DNA of 19,674 nucleotides from an uncultured Oscillospiraceae bacterium (GCA_900543705.1 UQSL01000033.1:1-19674); one strand, 5' to 3'; numbered from the stretch's first letter, positions 1-7,590 are shown. Notes: generated by a model not told the origin, from the letters alone. Program-made: numbers and translations.

Positions 1-1560
1 CGGGGTGAAAGGGCCCCCGCCCCCGCCGCTGAGAAGCGGTTTTACAAACACGCTCACCATCCGCAGGGAAATCCCGGTCAGCCGTTTGAGACTGATCATA
101 CTTGCCAGCACGATGAAGGTGTAGCACAAAATTGTCCCCACCGGCGCTCCCTGAATATTGACTCCCGGTACCGCCACAAGGAAGAAGTTGACCCCCAGCT
201 TGAGCGCCGCGCCGACCAGCATGAATTTCACCGGCAAATCCGCGTGTCCGACCGCCTGCAAGACGCTGTAGACCGGGGAGGCAATTGCCACGAAGATGAC
301 CGCGATACCCATGGTGCGCAGCAGGGGAGCCGCCACGAGCACTTCCTGCGGGCGGGTGCCGAACAGCAGGCTTAAAATCGGCTCGGAAAGCGTGGTCAGC
401 CCAAGGCCTGCGGGCAAGGCGACCAAAGCGGTGATGCGCAGGACGGATTCAATATTTTTCTGCGTCTCTTTTTTGTTGCGGCGCGTCCAGGCCGTCGTCA
501 CGGCGGGAAGGGCGCTGATGCCAAACGTCACGGTGATGGAGGGGACGAGATTGAAAATTGTCACCGCAAGGCCCTGATAGCAACCCCAGAGATAGTTTGG
601 CAGCCCGGACAAGTCCACACCGGAGGGGATCATCCCCTCATACATGGAAAGCACGGTTTTGGGGGCGGCGGCAATCGCCGCTCCCAGCCGGTTCATGACG
701 GAAAACAGATCAATGACCGAGGTGAGGTTCGTCACCAGCGACCCGAGGCAGACAGGTACCGCGATGGCAATCAGTTCCCTGAGCAAGACTCGTCTCCCCT
801 GCGGGGGAGGCGCCAGACGAAGTTCTTCTTTACTGATACCGTCCCCGCCAATTTTATGGCGCAAAATGAGAAACAGCATGCCAATGCAGGTCGAGAGCAT
901 CACGCCGGCCACAGCCGCCGCAGCCGCTAGCTGTAGGATGATGAGGTTTGCCTCCTGCTCGTTTTGCGCGTACATCCCAAAGACCATCCCGGTACGGCGG
1001 TAGCTGTCTTTGCCATAGAGCATGGCGGCATAGCTCAACCCCAGCCCGAGCACAAGCTTGACAGAGGCCTCCAGTACCTGGGACGCGCCAGTGGGATACA
1101 TGTTTCGAAGCCCCTCGTAATAGCCGCGGTAGGCGGCCATCACGCAGCTGAAAAAGAGGGCGGGGGAGATTGCGATAACTGACCACAGCGCGCCGGGATT
1201 GCCCGACATGCGTACAAACAGCCCGCTTCCAAGCAGCATTATCGCAAGTCCGGCCAGGCCCGCCACCGTCAAAAACAGCTTGGACAGGGAAAAGATGCGC
1301 CGTACATCCCGGTAGCGTCCGGCAGCGGCGTTTTGCGCCACTACCTTGGAAACTGCGACGGGCAGGCCCGCCACCGCCAGGGCCACAATCGGGTTATACA
1401 GCCCGTACGCGGTCGTAAAATACCCCATCCCCTCCCCGCCGATGAGGATGGTCAGGGGGATTTTGAACACCGCGCCAATGATTTTAACAATCATGGTCGC
1501 CGCCGCCAAAATCAGGGCGCCGTGCAAAAAGCTCTGTTTTCCATTTTTCGTTCGTGGCAT
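1..1560 (-). CDS. SpoVB/MurJ-type polysaccharide or lipid flippase (partial, C-terminus off the window)
   Basis: A multi-pass membrane protein of the oligosaccharidyl-lipid/polysaccharide exporter superfamily (MurJ, SpoVB, Wzx), expected to flip lipid-linked precursors across the cytoplasmic membrane. I translated the frame by hand from the ATG at 1560: it stays open for 520 codons to the window edge. The N-terminus (MPRTKNGKQSFLHGALIL, then residues reading KIIGAVFKIPLT) and the internal AAYRGYYEGLRNMYPTGASQ are typical of the SpoVB-like branch, with about a dozen hydrophobic segments. Homologues usually have a further 60-90 residues of membrane segments, so the end is missing. A purine-rich AAGGCGGTG lies before the ATG. 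The gene follows mtaD after 140 nt. The last residues read SGGGGGPFTP, glycine-rich where the family usually continues with another membrane helix; a frame change in the GC run at the edge cannot be excluded. Family call is firm; sporulation versus cell-wall role is open. Confidence 0.85.
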   Translation of the reverse strand, partial: MPRTKNGKQSFLHGALILAAATMIVKIIGAVFKIPLTILIGGEGMGYFTTAYGLYNPIVALAVAGLPVAVSKVVAQNAAAGRYRDVRRIFSLSKLFLTVAGLAGLAIMLLGSGLFVRMSGNPGALWSVIAISPALFFSCVMAAYRGYYEGLRNMYPTGASQVLEASVKLVLGLGLSYAAMLYGKDSYRRTGMVFGMYAQNEQEANLIILQLAAAAAVAGVMLSTCIGMLFLILRHKIGGDGISKEELRLAPPPQGRRVLLRELIAIAVPVCLGSLVTNLTSVIDLFSVMNRLGAAIAAAPKTVLSMYEGMIPSGVDLSGLPNYLWGCYQGLAVTIFNLVPSITVTFGISALPAVTTAWTRRNKKETQKNIESVLRITALVALPAGLGLTTLSEPILSLLFGTRPQEVLVAAPLLRTMGIAVIFVAIASPVYSVLQAVGHADLPVKFMLVGAALKLGVNFFLVAVPGVNIQGAPVGTILCYTFIVLASMISLKRLTGISLRMVSVFVKPLLSGGGGGPFTP

Positions 1561-1700
1561 GCACTTCCACCGCCTTTTCACACCGGGGATACCCTGGTGC
1601 AGAGAATCTCCCCACCTGTACAACGCGTCTCTTTTCTATCATCAAAATGGGGTGTCAGCACTATTTTTATTCGCTCAGGCGGACAAATTATGCGTTTTTG

Positions 1701-2942
1701 TCAGAGCTCCGCCACGATCCGGGCAAACCGCTCCTGACACTGGGCCATCGCGCGCTGCAAATCGAGCGTGAGAAACTCCCCGTCCCGGTACAAGACTCTG
1801 CCGTCCACCATGGTCAGCACGACGTCGCGGGAGTTTGCCGCATAGACAAGGGCGTTCGCCGTGTCAAGGCGCGGGACAAAGGCGGGCGTATCCATATCCA
1901 CAACCACCAAATCTGCGCGGTTTCCCTCCGTTAGGCTCCCACAGTCCTCCCTTTGCTGGGCGCATGCGCCCGCAGCAGTCGCCATGCGCAGGATCTGCAC
2001 GGCGTCCCCCAAAGCGGGGTCGCCGGTGCTTCCCTTCATTAGCAGGGAGGCGTCCTGCATCTCCTCGAGCAAATCGAGGTTGTTGTTGCTGCAGACTCCA
2101 TCCGTGCCGATTCCCACCGCAATCCCCCGGCGCAGGTACTCTGCAATCGGGGCGATGCCGCTTGCGAGCTTCAAATTGCTCTGCGGGCAGTGGGCGATGG
2201 TAGCGCCCCGCTCCGCAAACAGCCGGATATCCTCCTCTTCGAGCCAGACACAGTGCGCCGCCGTCACCGGAACGTCGAACACGCCCAAAGACGCAAGATA
2301 CCGAGCGGGCGTCAGCCCGTTATGGCGCGCCCTGCACGCCTCATGCTCCTCCCGCGTTTCAGAGAGATGCACCTGATACCCCAGACCATATTCTTTCGCA
2401 AGCTGAGCCTGCGTACGCGCCTCCTCGGCCGTCGTCGTATACTCGCTGTGCAGGTACGCGTCGCAACGGATTCTCCCTTCGGCTGTCCCGTGATGGGTGA
2501 GAATCCGCCGGCCGTCCCCGGGTGCGGCGAGGTTGAGCTTGATCCCGGAATCCACAGCTGCCTTTGCGACCCCATCCGGGAAGAAATACATGTCGCTTGC
2601 CGACACCGTGCCGCAGCGAAGCATCTCCGCAAAGGCGAGCAGAGCGCCCCAGTAGGCGTCCTCATCCGTCATGCGGGCTTCAAAGGGAAAGATGCGCTCA
2701 TGAAGCCACCGCTGCAGGGGAAGCCCCTCCCCATAGCCGCGCAACAGCGTCATCGGCGCGTGGGTGTGCAGGTTATAAAGCCCGCTCATCAGCAGTTTCT
2801 TTCTACCGGAATAGACTTCCCCCGCATAGCCCTGCGGCGGAGTATCCGAGATACTTTTGATAAATGCACCGTCCGTCAGGACATACCGGTGCTCTTTCGT
2901 TTGAAATTCCTCATCGAGGATGGTGATATCGGAAAACAGCAT
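1701..2942 (-). CDS. mtaD: 5-methylthioadenosine/S-adenosylhomocysteine/adenosine deaminase (MtaD-like amidohydrolase)
   Basis: A cytoplasmic metal-dependent amidohydrolase of 413 residues that should deaminate methylthioadenosine, S-adenosylhomocysteine or adenosine to the inosine analogue. Visible signatures are the metal-binding HTH (H59, H61) in NLHTHAPMTLLRG, H192 with E195 in VHLSE, H230 in TAAHCVW, the NLKLASGIAPI segment, and D281 in GTDGVCSNN; the C-terminus closes the composite beta-sandwich (ADLVVVDMDTP...VDGRVLY). Length and order match the Thermotoga-type MtaD/SAH deaminase. The frame is open further upstream, but that extension overlaps the phosphorylase gene and is low-complexity. 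I chose the ATG at 2942 because an AAGGAGG sits 9 nt before it. The upstream purine nucleoside phosphorylase ends only 31 nt away, suggesting one operon and consecutive steps. Exact substrate preference cannot be read from sequence; guanine or cytosine deamination is less likely. Confidence 0.87.
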   Translation of the reverse strand: MLFSDITILDEEFQTKEHRYVLTDGAFIKSISDTPPQGYAGEVYSGRKKLLMSGLYNLHTHAPMTLLRGYGEGLPLQRWLHERIFPFEARMTDEDAYWGALLAFAEMLRCGTVSASDMYFFPDGVAKAAVDSGIKLNLAAPGDGRRILTHHGTAEGRIRCDAYLHSEYTTTAEEARTQAQLAKEYGLGYQVHLSETREEHEACRARHNGLTPARYLASLGVFDVPVTAAHCVWLEEEDIRLFAERGATIAHCPQSNLKLASGIAPIAEYLRRGIAVGIGTDGVCSNNNLDLLEEMQDASLLMKGSTGDPALGDAVQILRMATAAGACAQQREDCGSLTEGNRADLVVVDMDTPAFVPRLDTANALVYAANSRDVVLTMVDGRVLYRDGEFLTLDLQRAMAQCQERFARIVAEL

Positions 2943-2973
2943 GGATGACTTCCTCCTTTTTTGCGGCAGGCTT

Positions 2974-3855
2974 CTATTCCCCAAGCTTTTCAAGGATTCT
3001 CGTGAGCAGCTCGCAGGCGATCGTGGAGACCTGCTCCGCCGTCCGCACCACCTCGCCGTCGCTGAGCTCTCCCGTGTCGAGTCCTGCCGCAAGGTTTGTC
3101 ACGCAGGAGAGCCCGAGCAGGTTCATCCGGCACTGGCGGGCGGCGGCACGCGGGTGGGGGGGGCGCTGCGCCCGGCACTGGGGGGGGGCGATAGCCTCAA
3201 ACACGGTGGACATACCGACCAAGTCTGCACCGAGAGTTTTCAGCGCGCGGATTTCTGCCGGCGTCTCATACTGAGGGCCCGCCATAAAAGCATAGACACC
3301 CTCTTTCAGAGGATAACCCATCTGGGCGGCGCATTCTCCTGCGAGCGCGCGCAGGCGGGCGGTATAGGTGTCCGTCATATCGAAAAATCGTTCTCCGAAC
3401 GCAGGGTGATAAATTCCCACGGCGGGGCTTTCGGCACATAGCTTGATATGGTCGTTTATCACAACGAGGTCTCCAACCTTCAAATGTTCCCCGATTCCTC
3501 CAGCGGCATTCGTGAGAATCAAATTCTCCACACCCAGCAGATGCAGTACGCGCACATAGAAGGCCGCCTGCTCCGGGGAATACCCCTCATAATAGTGGAA
3601 CCTGCCCGACAGGAGCAATACCTCCCGTCCAGCGGCCTGCTTGAACAGCAGCTTGCCCGCGTGGGCGGGATTCGTGGACACCGGGAAATGCGGAATATCC
3701 CCATAGGGAACCTCCGTACAGGCCGCCTGCTCGCTGTCCTGCAAGTGCTCCGCCAGCGTGTGAAATCCGCTTCCCAGCACGACCGCAGTTCTTCCCACCA
3801 TGCCCATTCTCTCACGGAGATACTCCGCGCTCTCCTGATACATCCGGTACTCCAT
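2974..3855 (-). CDS. punA: Purine nucleoside phosphorylase (trimeric PNP/MTAP family) carrying an unusual insertion
   Basis: Phosphorolysis of purine nucleosides (inosine, guanosine, possibly methylthioinosine) to base and pentose-1-phosphate in the cytoplasm. Family motifs in order: VVLGSGFHTLAEH (phosphate loop, residues 25-37), GRFHYYEGYS (85-93), LTNAAGGIG (114-122), NDHIKL (134-139), GPQYETPAEIRALKTLGADLV (from 193), GMSTVFEA (214-221) and the purine-binding VTN (252-254). The family is usually near 275 residues; this is 293. The surplus is a 15-residue segment at about 223-237, just after the GMSTV substrate loop, described separately. Start is uncertain: the ATG at 3855 has AAAGGA 10 nt upstream, while an in-frame TTG at 3864 has GGAGGG 7 nt upstream. 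It lies directly upstream of mtaD and follows a strong terminator, so it probably begins its own unit, although I see no clear promoter in the short gap. Confidence 0.88.
   Translation of the reverse strand: MEYRMYQESAEYLRERMGMVGRTAVVLGSGFHTLAEHLQDSEQAACTEVPYGDIPHFPVSTNPAHAGKLLFKQAAGREVLLLSGRFHYYEGYSPEQAAFYVRVLHLLGVENLILTNAAGGIGEHLKVGDLVVINDHIKLCAESPAVGIYHPAFGERFFDMTDTYTARLRALAGECAAQMGYPLKEGVYAFMAGPQYETPAEIRALKTLGADLVGMSTVFEAIAPPQCRAQRPPHPRAAARQCRMNLLGLSCVTNLAAGLDTGELSDGEVVRTAEQVSTIACELLTRILEKLGE
3145..3189 (-). repeat. 45-bp in-frame insertion with imperfect flanking repeat inside punA
   Basis: Read on the coding strand, the phosphorylase should pass from ...FEAIA directly to ARQCRMNLLGLS. 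Instead 15 extra codons (APPQCRAQRPPHPRA) intervene. The first six inserted codons, encoding APPQCR, resemble the AARQCR that follows the insertion, as expected for an imperfect tandem duplication. The segment is extremely GC-rich and carries runs of nine G (3180-3188) and eight G (3156-3163) on the plus strand. The reading frame is kept, so the gene is formally intact. Whether this is real sequence or an assembly artefact cannot be told here. Confidence 0.6.
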
Positions 3856-3911
3856 CCGTCTCAAATCCTTTCCCTCCGCATGGCCGTACCCCTGCGGAGC
3901 TACAATTATTC

Positions 3912-3950
3912 AAAAAAAACAGGGGCAAAACATCTCTGTTTTACCCCTGT
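3912..3950 (-). terminator. Rho-independent terminator after the zinc-ribbon gene
   Basis: A 12-bp stem (3920-3931 with 3938-3949, one mismatch) with a six-base loop is followed on the minus strand by eight consecutive T residues (3919 down to 3912). It starts about 17 nt after the stop codon of the zinc-ribbon gene and precedes punA, so it separates the two transcription units. Confidence 0.9.
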
Positions 3951-3966
3951 GCCAAACTGAGTTTGC

Positions 3967-4452
3967 TTATTCTTCGTCCGTGCCCTGTGTTTCTTTGCTT
4001 TCAGGGGTATCGGAATCCGTGACTTCCACCGCTTCGTCGACTGCCTCCGCGGCTTCCTTGCGTTCCGCTTCTTCGTAAAACTCTTTGGAACCGACATCCA
4101 GTTTGACGCCGCACTTTGCACAGTAAACCGCGTCGTCCGGGTTGGTGTACAGGCAGTTGGGGCAGGTGACCGTGCGTTTGACCTCGTTAATCTGCGCGTT
4201 GATTTTCCCAATCTTGGCAACCAGCGCATCAATTTCGGAAATGCACTCCTGAATGGAGTCCTCATGGCTGACGCCGCTCTTTGACGCGTCGTAGACGAGG
4301 TTGCCAATTTCGTTGTATTTTTTGTCGATTTGCGCGTTTATCTTAATGCTCTCCATCTTGAGCTTGGAAAGCTCGACGGTTTCTCCCGCTTTTTTCGCCG
4401 TAATATCGGCGACGCTTTTGGCTGTATTCAAAATATCATCTACCACTGACAT
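3967..4452 (-). CDS. Uncharacterised coiled-coil protein with C-terminal zinc ribbon
   Basis: A 161-residue soluble protein of unknown function. Residues about 5-95 are charged and helical, with heptad-like spacing (KSVADITAKKAGETVELSKL...IGKINAQINEVKR), consistent with a coiled coil. Residues 97-114 form a zinc ribbon with two CxxC knuckles (C97, C100 in CPNC; C111, C114 in CAKC). The tail from about 126 is strongly acidic (EEAERKEAAEAVDEAVEV...GTDEE). There is no signal peptide or membrane segment. The start at 4452 is chosen because GAGAGG lies 8 nt upstream; an in-frame ATG seven codons earlier has poorer spacing. It is bounded by its own promoter and terminator, so it is monocistronic. 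Similar small zinc-ribbon proteins are common in Clostridia but lack an assigned role; I do not infer one. Confidence 0.85.
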   Translation of the reverse strand: MSVVDDILNTAKSVADITAKKAGETVELSKLKMESIKINAQIDKKYNEIGNLVYDASKSGVSHEDSIQECISEIDALVAKIGKINAQINEVKRTVTCPNCLYTNPDDAVYCAKCGVKLDVGSKEFYEEAERKEAAEAVDEAVEVTDSDTPESKETQGTDEE

Positions 4453-4499
4453 ATCTGACGCCTCTCTTTCCACGGCTCAAAGGCCGTATCGTTGTTTTT

Positions 4500-4528
4500 A
4501 TTATATCCGGTTGCCGCCCGTATTTCAA
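4500..4528 (-). promoter_or_regulatory. Near-consensus sigma-A promoter for the zinc-ribbon gene
   Basis: On the minus strand TTGAAA (4528-4523) is followed after exactly 17 bases by a perfect TATAAT (4505-4500). The expected transcription start is near 4493, giving a leader of about 40 nt. The leader contains a small inverted repeat (ACGGC...GCCGT, 4472-4487) of unknown meaning. This is the best-matching promoter in the window. Confidence 0.82.
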
Positions 4529-4545
4529 CCATCTTAAGGAAAACC

Positions 4546-5496
4546 TTACACTCCAATGAATTCCCTGAGCAGGGAGTGTTCCGGAATCAGCTCGGCGTCG
4601 ATATCCTCGATGAGCTCGAGCGCTGCGCACAGGTTTTGCAGCTTTTGCCGGTGAACCCCATCCAGCTCCTGTTCGCACAGTGGCAGCAGATAATGGTGGA
4701 ATACGCAGGGCTCATACAGGTGCAGCGTGTCAATCTGCGCATCCGCAAGGGTACGGTAGGGCTTGATATACTGTTCCTCCCCTTCGCACACCTGGTCCCA
4801 CATATCAAAGGTGGCCTGAACCGGGCTTGCCCGGAACTTGAGGTCGCGCACCATGCGCCGCATCAGGCGGATATCCTTTCTGGAGAGGAGCACCCGTCCA
4901 TCCATCACATAGTTTGTTTGCACGCTCGCGTAAACGCGGAAGAAACTGCCCGCGTCGCCAGGCGGCATCAAGATCGGGTTGAGTGCGTGGATGCCCTCCA
5001 CAATCAGGATATCGCTGTCCGAGAGCACAACGCGGCGGCGTTCCTCTTTTCTGCTCACCGTTTCAAAGTCAAAGATGGGGAAATCCGCCTGCCGATCGGC
5101 GATCAGGCGGTGAAAGCAGTCGTGCAGGCAGTCGATATCGAGCGCGTACACGCTCTCATAGTCAATGGAGCCGTCCTCCCGCCGCGGATAAAATTCCCGG
5201 TTTTTATAAAAGTCGTCGAGGGACACGACATGCGCGCCGATCCCATGGCCCAACAGCTGCTCGCGCAGCTTGTAAGCGGTCGTCGTCTTGCCCGAAGCCG
5301 AAGGCCCGGCGAGTAGGACGACCGAGCAGCGGCCCATCTTTTTTTGCAGCAGGGAGGCGATACGGGAAACGCCGAAGCGGTAGTTTTCCTCGCTCAGGCA
5401 CACGACCTCTTGAGGGTTTCTTCGTATCCTGCGGTTGAGGGAGCCCACATTGACGGACAAGTCCCCGTGAAATTTCCTATTACAGGTATTGTTCAT
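4546..5496 (-). CDS. Uridine kinase-like P-loop nucleoside kinase
   Basis: A 316-residue cytoplasmic kinase of the phosphoribulokinase/uridine kinase family, expected to phosphorylate a nucleoside or similar small substrate. The Walker A motif is GPSASGKTT (residues 64-72), followed by VVSLDDFYKNREFYP (90-104, the substrate/metal segment with the conserved DDFY) and ILIVEGIHALNP (163-174, Walker B-like region). Many clostridial homologues are about 550 residues with an N-terminal TGS/threonyl-tRNA-synthetase-like half. Here only about 55 residues precede the P-loop and the hydrophobic DYES/DIDCL region is retained, so it is the short form. The ATG at 5496 lies inside the end of hemZ, a 17-nt overlap, with AGGTGA upstream, implying translational coupling. 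The substrate is not established; uridine/cytidine kinase is a family guess. Confidence 0.83.
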   Translation of the reverse strand: MNNTCNRKFHGDLSVNVGSLNRRIRRNPQEVVCLSEENYRFGVSRIASLLQKKMGRCSVVLLAGPSASGKTTTAYKLREQLLGHGIGAHVVSLDDFYKNREFYPRREDGSIDYESVYALDIDCLHDCFHRLIADRQADFPIFDFETVSRKEERRRVVLSDSDILIVEGIHALNPILMPPGDAGSFFRVYASVQTNYVMDGRVLLSRKDIRLMRRMVRDLKFRASPVQATFDMWDQVCEGEEQYIKPYRTLADAQIDTLHLYEPCVFHHYLLPLCEQELDGVHRQKLQNLCAALELIEDIDAELIPEHSLLREFIGV

Positions 5497-6955
5497 AAAA
5501 GCGGATCACCTGCTCTTTTCTCTGCAAAATCTCATCGAAACGTTTGTTATAATCCAGTGGGAATTTGAAATCAAAAATCCGCTCAATATAACCGTTATCC
5601 TGGTTTTTCATCTTGGTCACGCCGCCTGCGCCCGCCGCGAGTATTGTATGCGTTTCATCCATGATATATACGTTGTACAGCCCGTCGGTATCGCCCTTGG
5701 CGTAGCCGACATTTTCCAGATTATCGAGCATATTTTTCTGCCGGTAGAGATAGTAAGGGTGGTAGCCGTTTGCAAGCAGAGTATCCTGCGCGTAATCCAC
5801 CATCCGCGGCACCGCGTCCTCATTTTCTGCAACCGCCGCGTAACCCCCCGTCTGCGAGAGGGTGGCGGCGCGCTTGACGGACAGGGTATGCACCGTCACA
5901 TTTTCCGGGGAAATTTCCATCAGCGAGTCGAGCGTGCGTTTGAATCCCGCGAGGGTATCGCCCATCAGTCCGGCGATGACGTCGGTGTTGATGTTGGTAA
6001 AACCAAGCCTCCTTGCCAACTCAAACGCCTCAAAAAACTGCTTTGCCGTGTGTTTTCTCCCGATTGTCTCAAGTACGTTGTCCTCGAGCGTCTGAGGGTT
6101 GATGCTGATGCGGGAAATGCCATGCGCGCGCAAAACGCGCAGCTTGTCTTCATCAATGGTGTCCGGCCGCCCGGCCTCGACGGTATACTCCTGACACACG
6201 CCCAGGTCAAAGGAATCCTCTACGGTGCAAAGCACCTCGTCAAGCAGGGCGGGGGAGAGGGTCGTCGGCGTTCCACCCCCGAAATAAACGGTATCGAGAC
6301 GAAGGCCGAGTTCCTTCACGATTTCCCCGGTGCGTGTTAGCTCCTGACACAGCAGATGGGTATATTCCGGCATGAGCCCCGCCTGCTTGCCGACTGCCTG
6401 GGAGACAAATGAGCAGTAATGACACCGCGTGGGGCAAAACGGAATCGAGACATACAGGCTGAACGAATCCCGGCTGACCCGGCGCAGAATCGGCGTCTCG
6501 TGGTCGCAGGTGTCGAGACAGAGGTGCGCCTTTTTCTCACTGACAAAGTAGCGCTCCTGCATGGCCTGCAAAATGGAGGAATCGTCCATACCCTCCTCGC
6601 GCATGGCCCGCACGAGCTTGACCGGACGCACGCCGGTGAGCATGCCCCACGACATCGTTTTCCCGGTCAGGGCGCATAGTTCCTGATAGAGTAGGGCGCA
6701 CAGCGCGTGCTCGCACTCCTTTTTGCGCATCCCTGCGGGAAGGGCCTGTCCTGCGTGCCGTTCGACTCCGCCGATATGGAGGAGGACGGAGACGGTCTGC
6801 TCACCGTCCTCCCCATGGATAAGCCGGGTTAGGATATAGTTTGGTTCCTGCGTTTTTGCCCCCTCCACTACCTTGGCCTTGTCGGTGGGGAAAAACATAT
6901 TACAGAGATTTTCCGTTTCATAGCGGAAGGAATGGCCGTCAATCAAAAGAATCAT
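5480..6955 (-). CDS. hemZ: HemZ-type radical SAM protein (coproporphyrinogen dehydrogenase family)
   Basis: A 491-residue radical SAM enzyme of the oxygen-independent coproporphyrinogen III oxidase family, HemZ branch. The [4Fe-4S] motif is FCPTRCHYCSF (C174, C178, C181), preceded by LYVSIP and followed by the SAM-binding VYFGGGTPTTL (223-233), then ISINPQTL and a long TIM-barrel. The roughly 160-residue N-terminal extension (MILLIDGHSF...) is characteristic of HemZ rather than HemN, and the length is close to the 500-residue Bacillus protein. The open frame extends upstream, but that part is the complement frame of the metallo-hydrolase gene. I chose the ATG at 6955 (GGGAGA 6 nt upstream), which overlaps the metallo-hydrolase by 17 nt. 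In fermentative Clostridia HemZ often occurs without complete haem synthesis, so the real reaction is uncertain; no other haem genes are present here. Confidence 0.88.
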   Translation of the reverse strand: MILLIDGHSFRYETENLCNMFFPTDKAKVVEGAKTQEPNYILTRLIHGEDGEQTVSVLLHIGGVERHAGQALPAGMRKKECEHALCALLYQELCALTGKTMSWGMLTGVRPVKLVRAMREEGMDDSSILQAMQERYFVSEKKAHLCLDTCDHETPILRRVSRDSFSLYVSIPFCPTRCHYCSFVSQAVGKQAGLMPEYTHLLCQELTRTGEIVKELGLRLDTVYFGGGTPTTLSPALLDEVLCTVEDSFDLGVCQEYTVEAGRPDTIDEDKLRVLRAHGISRISINPQTLEDNVLETIGRKHTAKQFFEAFELARRLGFTNINTDVIAGLMGDTLAGFKRTLDSLMEISPENVTVHTLSVKRAATLSQTGGYAAVAENEDAVPRMVDYAQDTLLANGYHPYYLYRQKNMLDNLENVGYAKGDTDGLYNVYIMDETHTILAAGAGGVTKMKNQDNGYIERIFDFKFPLDYNKRFDEILQRKEQVIRFYEQYL

Positions 6956-7577
6956 AGTATTCTCCCAGATAAGGATTTGCCTGCCGCTCATGCCCGAGCG
7001 TGGTCGCGGGGCCGTGCCCTGGGTAGACGGTAAAGTCGCCCGGCTGCGCGGCCAGTTTTTGCAGGGACTTTTTGATAGTCGGGAAATCCCCGCCCGCAAG
7101 GTCGGTGCGCCCGATGCTCCCGGCAAAGAGCGTATCCCCGGTGAACATCTTTCCGTCCAGGATATAGGTGACTGAGCCCGCGGTATGGCCCGGTGTGTCG
7201 AGTACCCGAACGGAAATTCCCGCAATGTCGATCACATCGCCCTCCTTCACCAGGACATCGGGGACGACCTCGTCGTCGTTGTAGCCGGGGACTTTCAGGC
7301 CGGAATTCGTCAGCGGGGCCACCAGCATCGGCGCGTCATGCTCCCCGATGAATACCTTTGCCCCGGCCTGCTGTTTTATCGTATTAACCGCGCACACATG
7401 GTCGAAATGTCCATGGGTGAGCAAGATATACTCGATGTTCAGCCCGTGCTCCTGGGCCAGTGCAAGGATTTTCCCTGCCTCGGCGCCGGGGTCGATGGCC
7501 GCCGCGGCGTGGTTTTCCCCTTCGAGCAGATAGCAGTTCGTCGAGATAAGCCCCACTGGGAGCGTATATACCTTCAT
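6939..7577 (-). CDS. Metallo-beta-lactamase fold hydrolase (glyoxalase II-like)
   Basis: A compact cytoplasmic metallo-beta-lactamase fold hydrolase of 212 residues. All metal-binding motifs are present: THGHFDH (H55, H57, D59, H60), PGHTAGS (H131), FTGDTLF (D148) and YPGHGP (H188). The family hydrolyses thioesters such as S-lactoylglutathione or related substrates; single-domain members of this size (YqgX/GloB-like) are common in Firmicutes and often not tied to glutathione. The ATG at 7577 has an ideal AAAGGAGG 7 nt upstream. The stop overlaps the hemZ start by 17 nt. Upstream lies the amidase remnant and beyond it the dtd terminator, so expression depends on read-through or on an unrecognised promoter within the remnant. 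Substrate is unknown. Confidence 0.9.
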   Translation of the reverse strand: MKVYTLPVGLISTNCYLLEGENHAAAAIDPGAEAGKILALAQEHGLNIEYILLTHGHFDHVCAVNTIKQQAGAKVFIGEHDAPMLVAPLTNSGLKVPGYNDDEVVPDVLVKEGDVIDIAGISVRVLDTPGHTAGSVTYILDGKMFTGDTLFAGSIGRTDLAGGDFPTIKKSLQKLAAQPGDFTVYPGHGPATTLGHERQANPYLGEYYDSFD

Positions 7578-7590
7578 CTGGTTTCCTCCT

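Noticed and set aside
1561..1700. Possible promoter (including sporulation sigma factors) before the flippase gene
   Set aside because: GCATAATT- and TTGATG-like hexamers occur, but none has a matching partner at proper spacing.
3851..3911. Promoter for punA-mtaD
   Set aside because: TTGAAT lies at the terminator end, but no acceptable -10 follows at 16-18 nt.
4492..5316. Long plus-strand open frames opposite the kinase, hemZ, recJ and FAD-protein genes
   Set aside because: They are complements of well-recognised minus-strand genes in GC-rich DNA, with no family features or ribosome binding sites.
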